Positions 8,779 to 17,787 of a stretch of 64,000 bases of DNA are shown here, in pieces. Each line of letters opens with the position of its first letter. Within the stretch, counting starts at the first letter, position 1. The DNA comes from Psychroserpens sp. NJDZ02 (GTDB taxonomy: Bacteria > Bacteroidota > Bacteroidia > Flavobacteriales > Flavobacteriaceae). Under the pieces are notes generated by a model. That model made no database searches, was not told the DNA's origin, and was given only the letters and a program-made list of their open reading frames with translations. The position numbers were made by a program, and so were the translations under genes. The DNA is taken from NCBI RefSeq assembly GCF_004843725.1, contig NZ_CP039451.1:3478001-3542000 (forward strand), in the 5' to 3' direction.

Positions 8779-9699
8779 TTAGTTCAAAATATAAATTAGA
8801 GAGACTGTGGATATAAAAACCCATAAAGCTAAAGCTAAAATCAAGGGTTTAATTCCAAACGCTTTTAAATCTTTTACGTAAAGGGTAGAGCCAACAATAA
8901 ATAGCGTTAAAACCAATAAGCGTTTTGCTATTAAGACAATGGTAGCGGTCATGGATTCTGGTAAAATAGAATAACTATTAATCACGATAGCTGCAATAAA
9001 TAATAGTATAAAATAGGGGATACTAATTTTTTCGCCTTTTGTTTTAAAATAAAATATAGAAAATATGGATAGCGGTATAATCCATAAAGTTCTGGATAGT
9101 TTGACAGTTGTTGCTATTTTTAAAGCCTCATCACCATAAGCCATAGCAGCTCCAACAACAGAAGTGGTATCATGGATGGCAATAGCGCACCACAATCCAA
9201 ATTGTTCTTGTGTTAAGTTAAAAAGATGTCCTAAAGGAGGAAAAACAAACAAAGCAATGGAATTTAGTAAAAAGACTATACCTAAAGCCACACTTATTAT
9301 AGTGCTTTTAGCTTTAATTATGGGCGCAATAGCAGCAATAGCACTTCCTCCACAAATAGCGGTTCCAGAAGTGATAAGATGTCCTAATTTTAAATCTATT
9401 TTTAATAGTTTAGAAAATAACAGCCCTAACGTTACTGTCAAAATAATAGAGCATACCGTTAGTCCAAAAGCATGTTTACTAGTCTGTAACGTCTCTTTAA
9501 ATAACATACCAAAGCCTAAACCAATGATTGAAATTTTTAATAAATAGCTAATGACTTTATGGCTATGGGATTGTAATGGATTAGTAAATAGTAAGGTGAA
9601 TAAAAAGCCTAGTGCCAATGCTGTAGCACTATTAATAAACCCTAGAAGTATAACTATGGTAGTAAGAGCATAAACTGATTTAGAAATAGTAGCTTTCAT
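8779..9699 (-). CDS. yeiH: YeiH/UPF0324-family membrane protein (putative sulfate/small-anion exporter)
   Basis: 306 residues, almost entirely hydrophobic, with about nine or ten transmembrane helices. Family signatures are clear: SGTAICGGSAIAAIAPIIKAK, GLWCAIAIHDTTSVVGAA and the terminal helix pair. The family is annotated as putative sulfate exporters; the substrate is not settled. A LysR regulator lies 75 bp upstream on the same strand, reproducing the yeiE-yeiH pairing of enterobacteria, which supports joint function. Confidence 0.9.
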   Translation of the reverse strand: MKATISKSVYALTTIVILLGFINSATALALGFLFTLLFTNPLQSHSHKVISYLLKISIIGLGFGMLFKETLQTSKHAFGLTVCSIILTVTLGLLFSKLLKIDLKLGHLITSGTAICGGSAIAAIAPIIKAKSTIISVALGIVFLLNSIALFVFPPLGHLFNLTQEQFGLWCAIAIHDTTSVVGAAMAYGDEALKIATTVKLSRTLWIIPLSIFSIFYFKTKGEKISIPYFILLFIAAIVINSYSILPESMTATIVLIAKRLLVLTLFIVGSTLYVKDLKAFGIKPLILALALWVFISTVSLIYILN

Positions 9700-9774
9700 A
9701 TCAAGAGGATTATTTGATACAAAAGTAGGTTTAACAAATAACTTTTAAGAACACGTATTTGTTATATAATATAA

Positions 9775-10659
9775 CTAAAAGTTATAATTATGCCTGATAA
9801 ATTTTTCAAAAGATTGAAGCATATTAGATTGAAATCCCGTTCTCTTTACAAAGTAAAACCACCTTTCTATGGATAGATTTTTGATCTCTATTATTTTTAA
9901 TTGATTGTTTAATAATTCTTTATGTACGGCATGTATGGATAATAAAGCATAATGGTCAGAGTGGTGTAAGTAGTTTTTAATAGACTGAGTACTGTTTAAA
10001 GTGACTACCGTGTTTAATGTTTTAACCTTATTTTCTAACAAAAATTTATCAATAATATCTTTAGTTCCAGATCCTTTTTCACGCGATATCATAGGGATTT
10101 CTTGTAAAGTAACACTATCAATACTTCCAGTTTTAAATGCATTAGTATTGCTATTAGTTACTAATACAATTTCATCTTTTATAAATTTATCATAGTGTAG
10201 CTTTGGATTGGTCATGCGGCCTTCTGTAATACCAAAATCAATAGTTTCGTTTAGGATTAAATCTTCAATGGTTTCAGAGTTATTACTATTGATTTCAAAT
10301 TTAGTGTTAGGATATTGCTTTCTAAACTTCGAAATCACATTAGGAATTATATAATTAGAAATTGTCGTACTGACTCCAAATGTGATTAATTCTGGGAACG
10401 TATCATTTTTATGCAAAAATTGAGCGTCCATTTCGCTATAAATAGCCAAAATTTTATTGGTATATAATAAAAAGGCTTGCCCTTCTTTAGTGAGTGCAAT
10501 CGAGTTTCGTTTTCTAATAAACAAGGTCGTTTTGTACTGATCTTCTAAATTTCGTATAGATTTAGATACTGCTGGTTGCGATATAAATAACTGTTCCGCA
10601 GCTTTTGTAAAGCTTAACGATTTAGCAACAATTTTAAATATATGTAATTTAGTTTTCAT
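9775..10659 (-). CDS. LysR-type transcriptional regulator (YeiE-like)
   Basis: 294 residues. The N-terminal winged HTH is textbook: SFTKAAEQLFISQPAVSKSI followed by NLEDQYKTTLFIRKR. The periplasmic-binding-like effector domain follows (FGVSTTISNYIIPNVISKF). It probably controls the adjacent yeiH exporter gene downstream; a sulfur-compound ligand would fit the family context but cannot be read here. Confidence 0.88.
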   Translation of the reverse strand: MKTKLHIFKIVAKSLSFTKAAEQLFISQPAVSKSIRNLEDQYKTTLFIRKRNSIALTKEGQAFLLYTNKILAIYSEMDAQFLHKNDTFPELITFGVSTTISNYIIPNVISKFRKQYPNTKFEINSNNSETIEDLILNETIDFGITEGRMTNPKLHYDKFIKDEIVLVTNSNTNAFKTGSIDSVTLQEIPMISREKGSGTKDIIDKFLLENKVKTLNTVVTLNSTQSIKNYLHHSDHYALLSIHAVHKELLNNQLKIIEIKNLSIERWFYFVKRTGFQSNMLQSFEKFIRHNYNF

Positions 10660-10803
10660 AAGATATTTAAAATTTAAAGATACTATGCCGTTTTGTTAAT
10701 AGATAGTAATCATGGTAAAATTATTTATAACTCTTATCAAGCTATTATTGTTTTCTGTTTTATGATCAGATTAACTGTTAAAAAAATTAGTAAAACTAGC
10801 AAT

Positions 10804-10851
10804 AACGCCTGTTTTTGTATTAAACTAGCGTTAAACCAGGGGCGTTTTTTT
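10804..10851 (+). terminator. Hairpin with T-run upstream of the NmrA-like gene
   Basis: AACGCC and GGCGTT arms enclose about 31 bases and are followed by seven T residues. No annotated plus-strand gene ends here: the lysR gene is divergent and starts at 10659. The hairpin may end a short leader or small RNA from the lysR promoter region, or attenuate the gene at 10884. Confidence 0.45.
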
Positions 10852-10883
10852 GGAAACCACGAGTGGTAATAGTAACTTGAAGT

Positions 10884-11528
10884 ATGGAAAATATATTAGT
10901 AGCCGGTGCCAACGGTACCACAGGAAAAAAAATAGTAAATCTTTTAAACGAATCTCAATATTTTAACCCGATTGCAATGGTTAGAAAAGAAGCACAAGTC
11001 GCTTATTTTAAAGCCAAAAACATTGAGACTGTTATAGCCGATTTAGAGCAAGACGTTTCTGTAGCTTTTAATAACACGATAGATAAGGTTGTTTTTGCTG
11101 CAGGATCCGGAGGGAAAAAAGTAGTAGAAGTTGATCAAGAAGGTGCAAAACGATTGATAGATGCGTCTAACAAAAATAAGGTCAAAAAGTTTGTAATGTT
11201 AAGCTCGATGGGAGCAGACCATCCAGAACAAGCGGAGCAGTTGCAAGCGTATTTAAAAGCAAAACATAACGCAGACGAGTATTTGAAGTCAAGCGGATTA
11301 AATTATAGTATTGTTAGACCAGGATCATTAACTAATGGCGAATTAACAAACAAGATTGAGTTAGAAACCAAGTTAAATAAAAGTGGGGAGATTAGCCGAA
11401 ATGATGTGGCTCAAACTTTAGTAAGCACTTTAAATGACGATATTGCAAATAAGACGACTTTCGAAATTTTACAAGGTGATACTTTAATTGCTGACGCCTT
11501 AAATACGCTGTCGCCTATTAATGCTTAA
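10884..11528 (+). CDS. NmrA-like NAD(P)H-binding protein (atypical SDR)
   Basis: 214 residues beginning with a dinucleotide-binding motif, VAGANGTTGKKIVNLL (GxxGxxG). Then come VVFAAGSGGKKVVEVD and LSSMGADHPEQ, with YLKAKHNADEYLKSSGLNY as the YxxxK-type helix and SIVRPGSL after it: the pattern of YwnB/YhfK-like NAD(P)H-binding proteins. No signal peptide. Substrate unknown. Single-gene unit closed by a shared terminator. Confidence 0.82.
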   Translation: MENILVAGANGTTGKKIVNLLNESQYFNPIAMVRKEAQVAYFKAKNIETVIADLEQDVSVAFNNTIDKVVFAAGSGGKKVVEVDQEGAKRLIDASNKNKVKKFVMLSSMGADHPEQAEQLQAYLKAKHNADEYLKSSGLNYSIVRPGSLTNGELTNKIELETKLNKSGEISRNDVAQTLVSTLNDDIANKTTFEILQGDTLIADALNTLSPINA

Positions 11529-11559
11529 TCAAGTATAAAAGCACACAAATTTAAAAGAC

Positions 11560-11591
11560 AATAGCTGCCAATTTTGGTGGCTATTTTTTTT
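11560..11591. terminator. Bidirectional terminator between convergent genes
   Basis: AATAGCTGCCA and TGGTGGCTATT arms around ATTT, followed by a run of T. On the minus strand it overlaps the last codons of the 11581-11982 gene. Confidence 0.7.
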
Positions 11592-11982
11592 TAGATAGGG
11601 TTATAAACACATAAAAAAAGAAGATAAAAAAGATCCAATCGTTAATTCCGTAAATGGAATAAAAGACACCTGCCATTTTATCTTTACTAAACACTTCAGA
11701 AACGCTATTAGTCAACATCCAATTAGCCCAAACACAACCATAAATAAACTTTTCGATAGCAAAAACAGCAATAAGCCACTTAACCTCATGATGTTTTTTA
11801 GCAACTGCTATATAAGCTAATCCCCAAACTAAAATCATTAATAATCCAAAATTGGACATGACGCTTGGGTCATACGCATTGATAGTGGTATTGGTAAATA
11901 GTCTAGAAAAGAACAAGACAGAAGTGTTCATTACACCAGAAATGATAAATCCTTTTGTGATTGTTTTATGGGGTATGGTCAT
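11581..11982 (-). CDS. Small four-helix integral membrane protein, unknown function
   Basis: 133 residues with four predicted membrane segments (around ITKGFIISGVMNTSVLFF, FGLLMILVWGLAYIAVA, WLIAVFAIEKFIYGCVW and WIFFIFFFYVFITL). No catalytic motif recognised. It is the last chromosomal gene before the cassette array; the IS1182 remnant starts about 50 bp upstream of its ATG. Confidence 0.7.
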   Translation of the reverse strand: MTIPHKTITKGFIISGVMNTSVLFFSRLFTNTTINAYDPSVMSNFGLLMILVWGLAYIAVAKKHHEVKWLIAVFAIEKFIYGCVWANWMLTNSVSEVFSKDKMAGVFYSIYGINDWIFFIFFFYVFITLSKKK

Positions 11983-12029
11983 TTTGTGGTTTCGAATTTA
12001 AATTAATGGTTTTATGTATGGCAATTTAA

Positions 12030-12346
12030 GTGTATTAGGAACATTACCCCAGTTTTTACGCATGGGAAAAGTGAATACCCTTGGGGTTAAACAAGCTAAT
12101 AAGTATGTGCATTTATCCTCTATAATCTTAAAAAGAATTTTAAATATATGAAAAACGGGCCAGAAAGTATAGCGGGACTACTTGCTTTTATTAAAAGTAA
12201 AAAAAACTACCTAATAAGCGTTCGAATGGTATGTTTTAAGCCACTTGCATTTTAGAGAAAATATGGCGGATCAAAATTAAAAAGAGCTTAAAATCAAAGA
12301 TTTTAAGCTCTTTTTATGCTTTTTTAAGGGGTTGTGCAACGGTTAC
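12030..12346 (+). mobile_element. IS1182-family remnant (transposase C-terminus and right end) at the outer edge of the cassette array
   Basis: Matches the last ~320 bp of the full copy at 20486-22186: the FLxMGKVNTLGxKQANK coding tail (frameshifted), the hairpin of two 17-bp arms around AAA (AAAACAGCTTAAAATC type) with flanking U-runs, and the GGTTGTGCAACGGTTAC end. The 5' part is absent. It abuts the attC core CGGTGTTGGC of the last cassette, so it entered an attC before being deleted. Its hairpin would terminate minus-strand cassette transcripts. Confidence 0.85.
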
Positions 12347-13029
12347 CGGTGTTGGCAGTTCGTTATTCTCTTTTTTATTATTCCGTTAATCTGTTCTGAA
12401 TCACAACTTTTATCTACGTTCAAGAATTTTAATGAATTATCAATATCATTTTTTGGTAAAACAGTTTTAGAATTTTTATCATTACAATATCCCCAACCAT
12501 AATTTAGTTTAATTTCCCCTTGTACTTCTGCGGGAATATCTATTCCGTGGTAATATTCTGTTATTAAATCGCCATTTACAACTAAGTAAGAATCTTCAAA
12601 TTCTACATTTATAATTTTTCTAATAATTAAATCGCCATTTATCATTACAAATCTGTTAAAATCATTAGATAAATAATCAGCTTGGATATTTCCCGTAACG
12701 AATAATGAACCACCACTATCTCTCAATGAAAAATCTGAGGATGTAAGGTTTACCCAATTTGTTTTTAAGTTTCCAATAATCAGTATGTGTCCCTCAAAAT
12801 CTATTTCGTTAGTATTATTGATATCTCCATAAAAAACTTGTATTCTTTCATCAGGCGATATTCCAAATCCATATTTTTCAAGGTTAAAATATTTAACTAA
12901 TTCATCTTGAAATTGCTTTTCAGAAACAGTATTAAAAGTGTTAGGAACAAGTTCTATTTTTTGTATTTCAACTTCTTTTTCGATGAAAGTATCTTTTTCC
13001 TTTCTTTTAAATAAATCAAATATTCTCAT
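12343..13029 (-). CDS. Cassette gene: unknown beta-rich cytoplasmic protein
   Basis: 228 residues, no signal peptide. Successive short repeats of the form ILIIGNLKTNW, LFVTGNIQADYL, VMINGDLIIRK and YLVVNGDLITEY suggest a right-handed beta-solenoid/bactofilin-like fold or a polymorphic-toxin immunity protein; no assigned function. The stop codon TAA is supplied by the inserted IS1182 end, so the natural C-terminus would have read on into the attC. It is the terminal (leftmost) cassette; R'' core CTGCCAAC overlaps the gene end. Confidence 0.7.
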   Translation of the reverse strand: MRIFDLFKRKEKDTFIEKEVEIQKIELVPNTFNTVSEKQFQDELVKYFNLEKYGFGISPDERIQVFYGDINNTNEIDFEGHILIIGNLKTNWVNLTSSDFSLRDSGGSLFVTGNIQADYLSNDFNRFVMINGDLIIRKIINVEFEDSYLVVNGDLITEYYHGIDIPAEVQGEIKLNYGWGYCNDKNSKTVLPKNDIDNSLKFLNVDKSCDSEQINGIIKKRITNCQHR

Positions 13030-13049
13030 AATATTTTCATTTTTTCTAA

Positions 13050-13318
13050 TGTCTTGTCCTGAAATATGGTTATAGGTTAAAATTGAATTAAGCTGATAAT
13101 TTATATACCATATTAGGTGTTTTATAATCTAAAGATAAATGTAATCCTACTTCGTTGTATAAATTAATTGCCTTTTTTACGGCTCTCTTTTTGTGGTTCA
13201 CGTTATCAAAGGTTTGGTCGCGATAAAATTCATCTTTTAAAATACCGTTTACTCATTCTGCCATGACATTTTCGTAACAAGTATTTTGTTCAGAAAAGGG
13301 AAACGACCAATTAGCAAA
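13050..13318 (-). mobile_element. IS3-family (IS150-like) remnant fused to an IS1182 remnant, copy 1
   Basis: Carries the terminal TGTCTTGTCCTGAAATATGG and the 3' end of an IS3 transposase ORF (ending VRLHLSLDYKTPNMVYKLSA-like), here with in-frame stops. The join to IS1182 sequence (CAATTAGC / AAAAAAGGAAGC) is identical to that at about 24898, so both copies descend from one fused ancestor. Confidence 0.8.
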
Positions 13319-13529
13319 AAAGGAAGCTATATGAAAGAAAAACGACAAAGCACGGTAGCCCCTGTTTGCTTTTATTAAAAGACTAAAAACTACCTAATAA
13401 GCCTTCGAATACTATGTTTTAAGCCACTTGCATTTTAGAGAAAAAATGACGTATTAAAATTAAAAACAGCTTAAAATCAAAGATTTTAAGCTGTTTTTAT
13501 GCTTTTTTAATGGGGTGTGCAACGGTTAC
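13319..13529 (+). mobile_element. IS1182-family 3' remnant with internal deletion
   Basis: Begins AAGGAAGCTATATGAAAG (the KGSYMK codons of the transposase), loses about 130 bp internally after CCCCTGTTT, and keeps the terminal hairpin and the GTGTGCAACGGTTAC end next to CGGTGTTGTAC, the attC core of the next cassette. Confidence 0.8.
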
Positions 13530-13547
13530 CGGTGTTGTACTTCGTTT

Positions 13548-14333
13548 TTATTTAATTTCAAATGTTTCTTTAAAAGGGATATCTATTTTTCCATTTCTAT
13601 GATAATATCTCAATATTCCATTTAATGTATATTTTCCGTTTTTCAAGGAATCAAGTTCGATGTCTGCGAAAGAATGGTTTTCCTTTAGTTTGTAATCAAC
13701 ATTTTCATTAATCCCATTAAATTTTATATTATCAATTATGATGTGTCTATTTTCTTTTATCGATTGTGCGATATCAGATGATAAATTGATTTTTATACTA
13801 TTATTTTTAATTTTAATAATTCTCGTGTTTATACTATCTAATTTTCTAAACCCATCTGCATAATGTTTTGGTGTATTAGCATATTCGAAAACATAATTCA
13901 TCGCTATAACGAGTTCGTTTTTTATAATGTTTAAATGAAATTTATTTGAGTAGTTTTTTGTTTTTTTTCTTTGATTAAGTTCTATTATTAAATAATCCTT
14001 ATCAAATTTCACGATTTCTTTAATTTCATCAAGGATTATTATGTATTCCGAAATTAAATTTTCAATACTACTTTTTTCATTTTTTATTGCTTTATCAATA
14101 TCAGAAATCAGAGCTTCAAATTTTGGGTCTAAATTGTTCAGCCTATCAATTTTATTTTCTGGTATTTCTTCAATTCTTGTATAATAATATGCTCTATTTT
14201 GATTTAAATTTCTGTTGTTAAATTCATAATTAGATTCCAAAAATTAATTAAAGTCAGTTTGCTCATCAATATTTTTTTTACAAGATGAAAGAGCAAAAAA
14301 TAGGAAGTAAAATAATAAAAGAAGTTTTCTCAT
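13548..14333 (-). pseudogene. Cassette lipoprotein gene interrupted by an in-frame TAA
   Basis: From the ATG at 14331-14333 the frame encodes a lipoprotein signal peptide (MRKLLLLFYFLFFALSSC, lipobox LSSC) and 11 more residues, then stops at TAA (14244-14246). The same frame continues without a shift for another ~230 codons to 13548 (NYEFNNRNLNQNRAYYYTRI and so on). A single nonsense change therefore separates export signal from body. The body is Lys/Asn-rich with a long helical stretch and a beta-rich C-terminus; no family recognised. The long ORF could restart at TTG 14240, but would then lack a signal. Confidence 0.7.
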
Positions 14334-14411
14334 TTAGTTTATAAATATTAATGTCATTGACGTTCGCACAAATGGTTTATTCTCTAATATGGCTAAAGTT
14401 TAAAAATGCTT

Positions 14412-15404
14412 TTATCTAATCATTTCTAACGGAGCTCCTTTTTTAGGACGATGAAGAAATATATCGTATACTGAATACTTGAATTTTCCATCTTGTTTTT
14501 TTGTAACTACACACAAAGGAGATTTCCCTGGATATCTCATTAGCGCTACAACCTTACCATTTCCGAAAAATTTGAGTTCATATTTTTCTATTTTTCTTAC
14601 TGACGCAGTTGAGTCTAGTATTTTTTCTAATATGTCAACATTCCACCTCGTATTAACTTCTTTTTCAGTATAAAAATAGGACTGTGCAACTTCTTTTTCT
14701 TTATTGTAATATTTTTCTGAGATATTATTAATATTCTTATTTTTAAAATCTTTGGTTAGAGATTCATAATAATCTACAACTTCTTTTGTTAACTCATCTG
14801 TATTCTCTTTTTTCAGGTTTATACTTTTGGACCATCCATCTAGCTCATAAGGTACTTTTACGTTAAAAGAGACCTCTTCTTCAAATGCTTTAAGGTTTTC
14901 ATTATTTTTAAATAGTAAAATACTTGGATTATTTTGTAATTTTTTTGTTCCTTCTCTAGGTGTTTTGTATTCAAAAAAGGGATAATAATCAAATTTTCTT
15001 TCAGATTCATCCCATTTCATTTTGCTAATGGTAATATCTAAACCTGCATAAGGATTTAATCCTTTTTTTAGTTCTTTATTTTCATCATAGAAAGGAAATA
15101 ATATTACTTTCAGAGATTGTTTACCGCTTTTTAAAATTTTCCCATTAATTGGTACACTTATTTCTCCTCTCGCATTATTATACATTGAAAATACTGGTAA
15201 ATCATTAATTAATATTTTATAATTGCATGCTCCATTATAGCTTGTTATATCATAGTAGGTTTTATCTTTTCTATATTTTACAGTTTCATGTAGTTTTTCT
15301 ATTTGAATATTTTTTTGCGTAGTATCTTGAGTGTTTTTTTTTGAGTTTTGTCCATATCCATTAAATGTGATTAATAAAAGTATGTATATAATGATAATTT
15401 TCAT
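14412..15404 (-). CDS. Cassette gene: exported protein of unknown function
   Basis: 330 residues with a signal peptide (MKIIIIYILLLITFNGYGQ). The mature part has a beta-sandwich-like region (ACNYKILINDLPVFSMYNN, GEISVPINGKILKSGKQSL) and a helical region with a C-terminal FKYSVYDIFLHRPKKG segment. No known domain. A tiny IS1182 end lies directly upstream. The stretch to the next gene on the left (14334-14411) lacks a clear attC, so this gene and the one at 13548 may now share one cassette after deletion. Confidence 0.65.
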   Translation of the reverse strand: MKIIIIYILLLITFNGYGQNSKKNTQDTTQKNIQIEKLHETVKYRKDKTYYDITSYNGACNYKILINDLPVFSMYNNARGEISVPINGKILKSGKQSLKVILFPFYDENKELKKGLNPYAGLDITISKMKWDESERKFDYYPFFEYKTPREGTKKLQNNPSILLFKNNENLKAFEEEVSFNVKVPYELDGWSKSINLKKENTDELTKEVVDYYESLTKDFKNKNINNISEKYYNKEKEVAQSYFYTEKEVNTRWNVDILEKILDSTASVRKIEKYELKFFGNGKVVALMRYPGKSPLCVVTKKQDGKFKYSVYDIFLHRPKKGAPLEMIR

Positions 15405-15411
15405 CTGTTTA

Positions 15412-15448
15412 TGTTTTTATGCTTTTTTATGGGTTGTGCAACGATTAC
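15412..15448 (+). mobile_element. Tiny IS1182 right-end fragment in an attC
   Basis: Only TATGCTTTTTTATGGGTTGT and GCAACGATTAC remain before CCGGTGTTATCTGCC. It shows the same end and insertion point as the other copies. Confidence 0.65.
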
Positions 15449-15466
15449 CGGTGTTATCTGCCGTTT

Positions 15467-16472
15467 TTATTTATTCGGAATCCACATATAGTTTTCTCCT
15501 TCTGCAACTTTAGTTTTTGTTCTAGTTTCTATGTCTAAAATATGTATATCTTTTAGCCAAGTATTATTTTTTACCTGTCTACTATCAGAGAACAGCAATA
15601 GAAATTTGTTGTCAGGTGAATAGATTGGGTTAAAAAAACCTTCTCCGATTAATTTGGTTTTGGTTTGAGTTATCATGTCCATCTCATAAATACAGGAACC
15701 GGTGTTTAAAAACCCAGCTAAATATTGGAATGACACCTTCTTACCATCACTTGATAAAGTTGGATTATAAAAACCACTACCAAATTTTGGGTCAAAGTGT
15801 CCGTCAAACTTTAATAAAACAGTTTCAGAGCTCTTATCTTGTAAAATCAAGTCTCCACGTTTTGAAATAATTGTCTTGCCTAATACTGTTTCGCTTTTTT
15901 CGTAATATCTTTTAAAATCACAAAATCGTATTCCTTTCGAAGAGCTAGATGTTCCTCCGCAAGCAAAAGACGTGTCTTTTTGTGAGATAACTTCCCCTTT
16001 CTCATTAAATTCTGTTGTTTTTATTTTCAATTCCGAATGTTCGTAGTGTTCATAATCCAAAGTTCTTTTTAAATAACTTGAGCCTTTTCTAATGTTAATA
16101 TATAAAATACTGTCAGTTAAAAAAATCATATTTGTCTATTGTAGTGTATGGCGGATTATTTGTGATGAATGTGCTGTCTCCATCTACTTTATGAAAATAT
16201 TTTGAATATACTTTACGCTCTTTTTCCTCACTTCTTAATCGACTTTGGTGTCCAACTTGTAGAATACTCTCATTTATAGAACTGAAATAACTATTTAGAA
16301 ATACTTTATTTGAACTGTAAATTTGTTTGTTAGTATTTTCTTTTAATGAATTAATAAAAACACCTTGTTTGTCAATTGAGTAAACAAATTTTAAGTCAGG
16401 TTTTAATTCTGTTTTACAACTTATTAGTATAAGTAAAACGACTAAAAGTAATATGTTATTTATTGTTTTCAT
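15467..16472 (-). pseudogene. Cassette TolB-like (WD40/beta-propeller) lipoprotein split by a frameshift in a T7 tract
   Basis: The upstream part (16113-16472) has a lipoprotein signal (MKTINNILLLVVLLILISC) and the first propeller blades (FVYSIDKQGVFINSL). It ends DKYDFFN-stop. The downstream part (15467-16129) supplies the rest, with PxSPDNKFLLLFS and ISKRGDLILQ TolB-type blades ending YMWIPNK. On the minus strand the overlap contains GATTTTTTTAACTG. Removing one T joins them as DKYDFLTDSILYIN with no other change. Either a frameshift mutation, a phase-variable tract, or slippage. Cassette ends match (GGCAGATAAC and GTTACCTGCC). Confidence 0.75.
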
Positions 16473-16509
16473 TCAATTATTATCTTCTACAGAGTGATTT
16501 TCAAACGGC

Positions 16510-16636
16510 AGGTAACGTGTTCGTATATGATTAGTGGCGTGTTTCAGCACCTAATTTAGCAAATAAAAACGGAATTGAAAATCAGCAAAGACTTTCGTAA
16601 GTAGGCGAGAAGCCAGCAATAAATTATATACGGTGT
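16510..16636 (-). repeat. attC recombination site, interrupted by group II intron 1
   Basis: The R' half GGTAAC next to the upstream cassette and the L'' half TTATATACGGTGT flank a partly palindromic interior. The missing R'' bases lie beyond the intron at 17353 (TAGGTAA). Precise removal of the intron restores CGGTGTTAGGTAA. Confidence 0.8.
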
Positions 16637-17352
16637 GTGTGCCCAGCATGGGCATCTTTTTATTTACGGAAAGGTAAATAATTAATCTAGAGGGTGCAAG
16701 TTCCTTATGCGCAGGAGTAACCCTTCGGCTGCGCTCAGGACAGGCTTATTGAAGCATTAGTAAGTCGCAAGGGTGAAAACCGTGAGGTTTTATCAGAAGG
16801 CTATTTGTGATTGATTAATGAGCAAATACCACTACAAAACTCGGTACTGATACTTCGACTGCGCTCATCATAAACTAAACAGAAATCGTATACAGAGGCA
16901 TAGTTATTCGGGTAAGCAAGCACATCATTGTAACGCCCAAACAGTAACAAAAGGGTAATTATGTAGATACGGCAGTGGTTGAGAGAAAGAAGATGTCCAT
17001 TACCTGGGGAGGTCTCCAAAGTTACGAGTTGACTATTTGGAGCAATCAGCAGAGGTCATAGTACTTACAGGAAACGAGCAGAGGCAATACCTCCGACGGT
17101 CTCACAAGTAAGGACGGACTGAACGTGATTCTCTTCAAAATTCGCATAGGAGCACTAGTTGTAGCCTATGCCTAAATTAGAAGATAGTGTCAAGCGTGAA
17201 AAGAGCTTTGGCGTGATGATTTACGAACCGCCGTATACGTTCCTGACTTGTATTACTAGTAGTAATAGAGACGAAAGGACCAACGCAGTTACGTAAGTAC
17301 GGTGGTGTGAGAGGCGCACTCCGGCTATTTTAGTCGGAGCCGTCTACTCGAT
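16637..17352 (+). mobile_element. ORF-less group IIC-attC intron 1 (enlarged domain V)
   Basis: 716 bp. It begins GTGTGCCCAGCATGGGCAT and ends with the domain VI hairpin CTCCGGCTATTTTAGTCGGAG and CCGTCTACTCGAT. Domain V starts AACCGCCGTATACG and has the CGC triad typical of IIC introns, but its loop holds about 50 extra bases. The reverse transcriptase of domain IV is absent. It lies opposite to the cassette genes, as IIC-attC introns do. Short reading frames inside are not genes. Confidence 0.88.
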
Positions 17353-17361
17353 TAGGTAATG

Positions 17362-17787
17362 TTATTTTTTAGTAGATTTTAATAAATATATTTTATTTTC
17401 AGTTAACTCATTTATATAAATCGTGTCTGAAACATAACCTTTGGCTTGTATTGTGACAGAATTACTTCTTAATCTGTGAAAATTAACATAACCTTCATTA
17501 TTTGAAATAATTGTATCATTATTATCAATTATTAAAGCATTCTCTATTGGTTTGTTTAAATTATTTACGATTTTAATATTCCAAGAATTTACGATTTGTC
17601 TCTGTTGATTATAATCAGGGCTTGAATTCCATAAATAGACGAAAACTAAAAGAGTTAATAGACTCCATAATGCTAAAAAAGACAAATAAATTATTGTTTT
17701 TGAAATGACCTTTTGTCTTTTTAAAAAAGTACTACGTACTAAAAATAACGATGATAGTATAAAAATAATAGTAGATATATATATCAT
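17362..17787 (-). CDS. Cassette gene: membrane-anchored beta-sandwich protein, partner of the zincin gene
   Basis: 141 residues: two N-terminal membrane helices (IYISTIIFILSSLFLV and IYLSFLALWSLLTLLVFVYLW), then an exported domain with a carboxypeptidase-regulatory-like beta-sandwich (IKIVNNLNKPIENALIIDNN, EGYVNFHRL, VTIQAKGYVSDTIYI). Its ATG overlaps the stop of the metalloprotease gene by four bases, so the two are translationally coupled in one two-gene cassette. It may be an anchor or inhibitor of the protease; function unproven. Confidence 0.7.
   Translation of the reverse strand: MIYISTIIFILSSLFLVRSTFLKRQKVISKTIIYLSFLALWSLLTLLVFVYLWNSSPDYNQQRQIVNSWNIKIVNNLNKPIENALIIDNNDTIISNNEGYVNFHRLRSNSVTIQAKGYVSDTIYINELTENKIYLLKSTKK

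Noticed and set aside
14244..14246. Programmed stop-codon recoding
   Set aside because: No recoding element or conserved pattern is visible; three unrelated TAA interruptions in decaying DNA are better explained by mutation.
16801..17019. Minus-strand reading frame inside intron 1
   Set aside because: Antisense to intron domains I-III, no signal or family; explained by intron RNA conservation.
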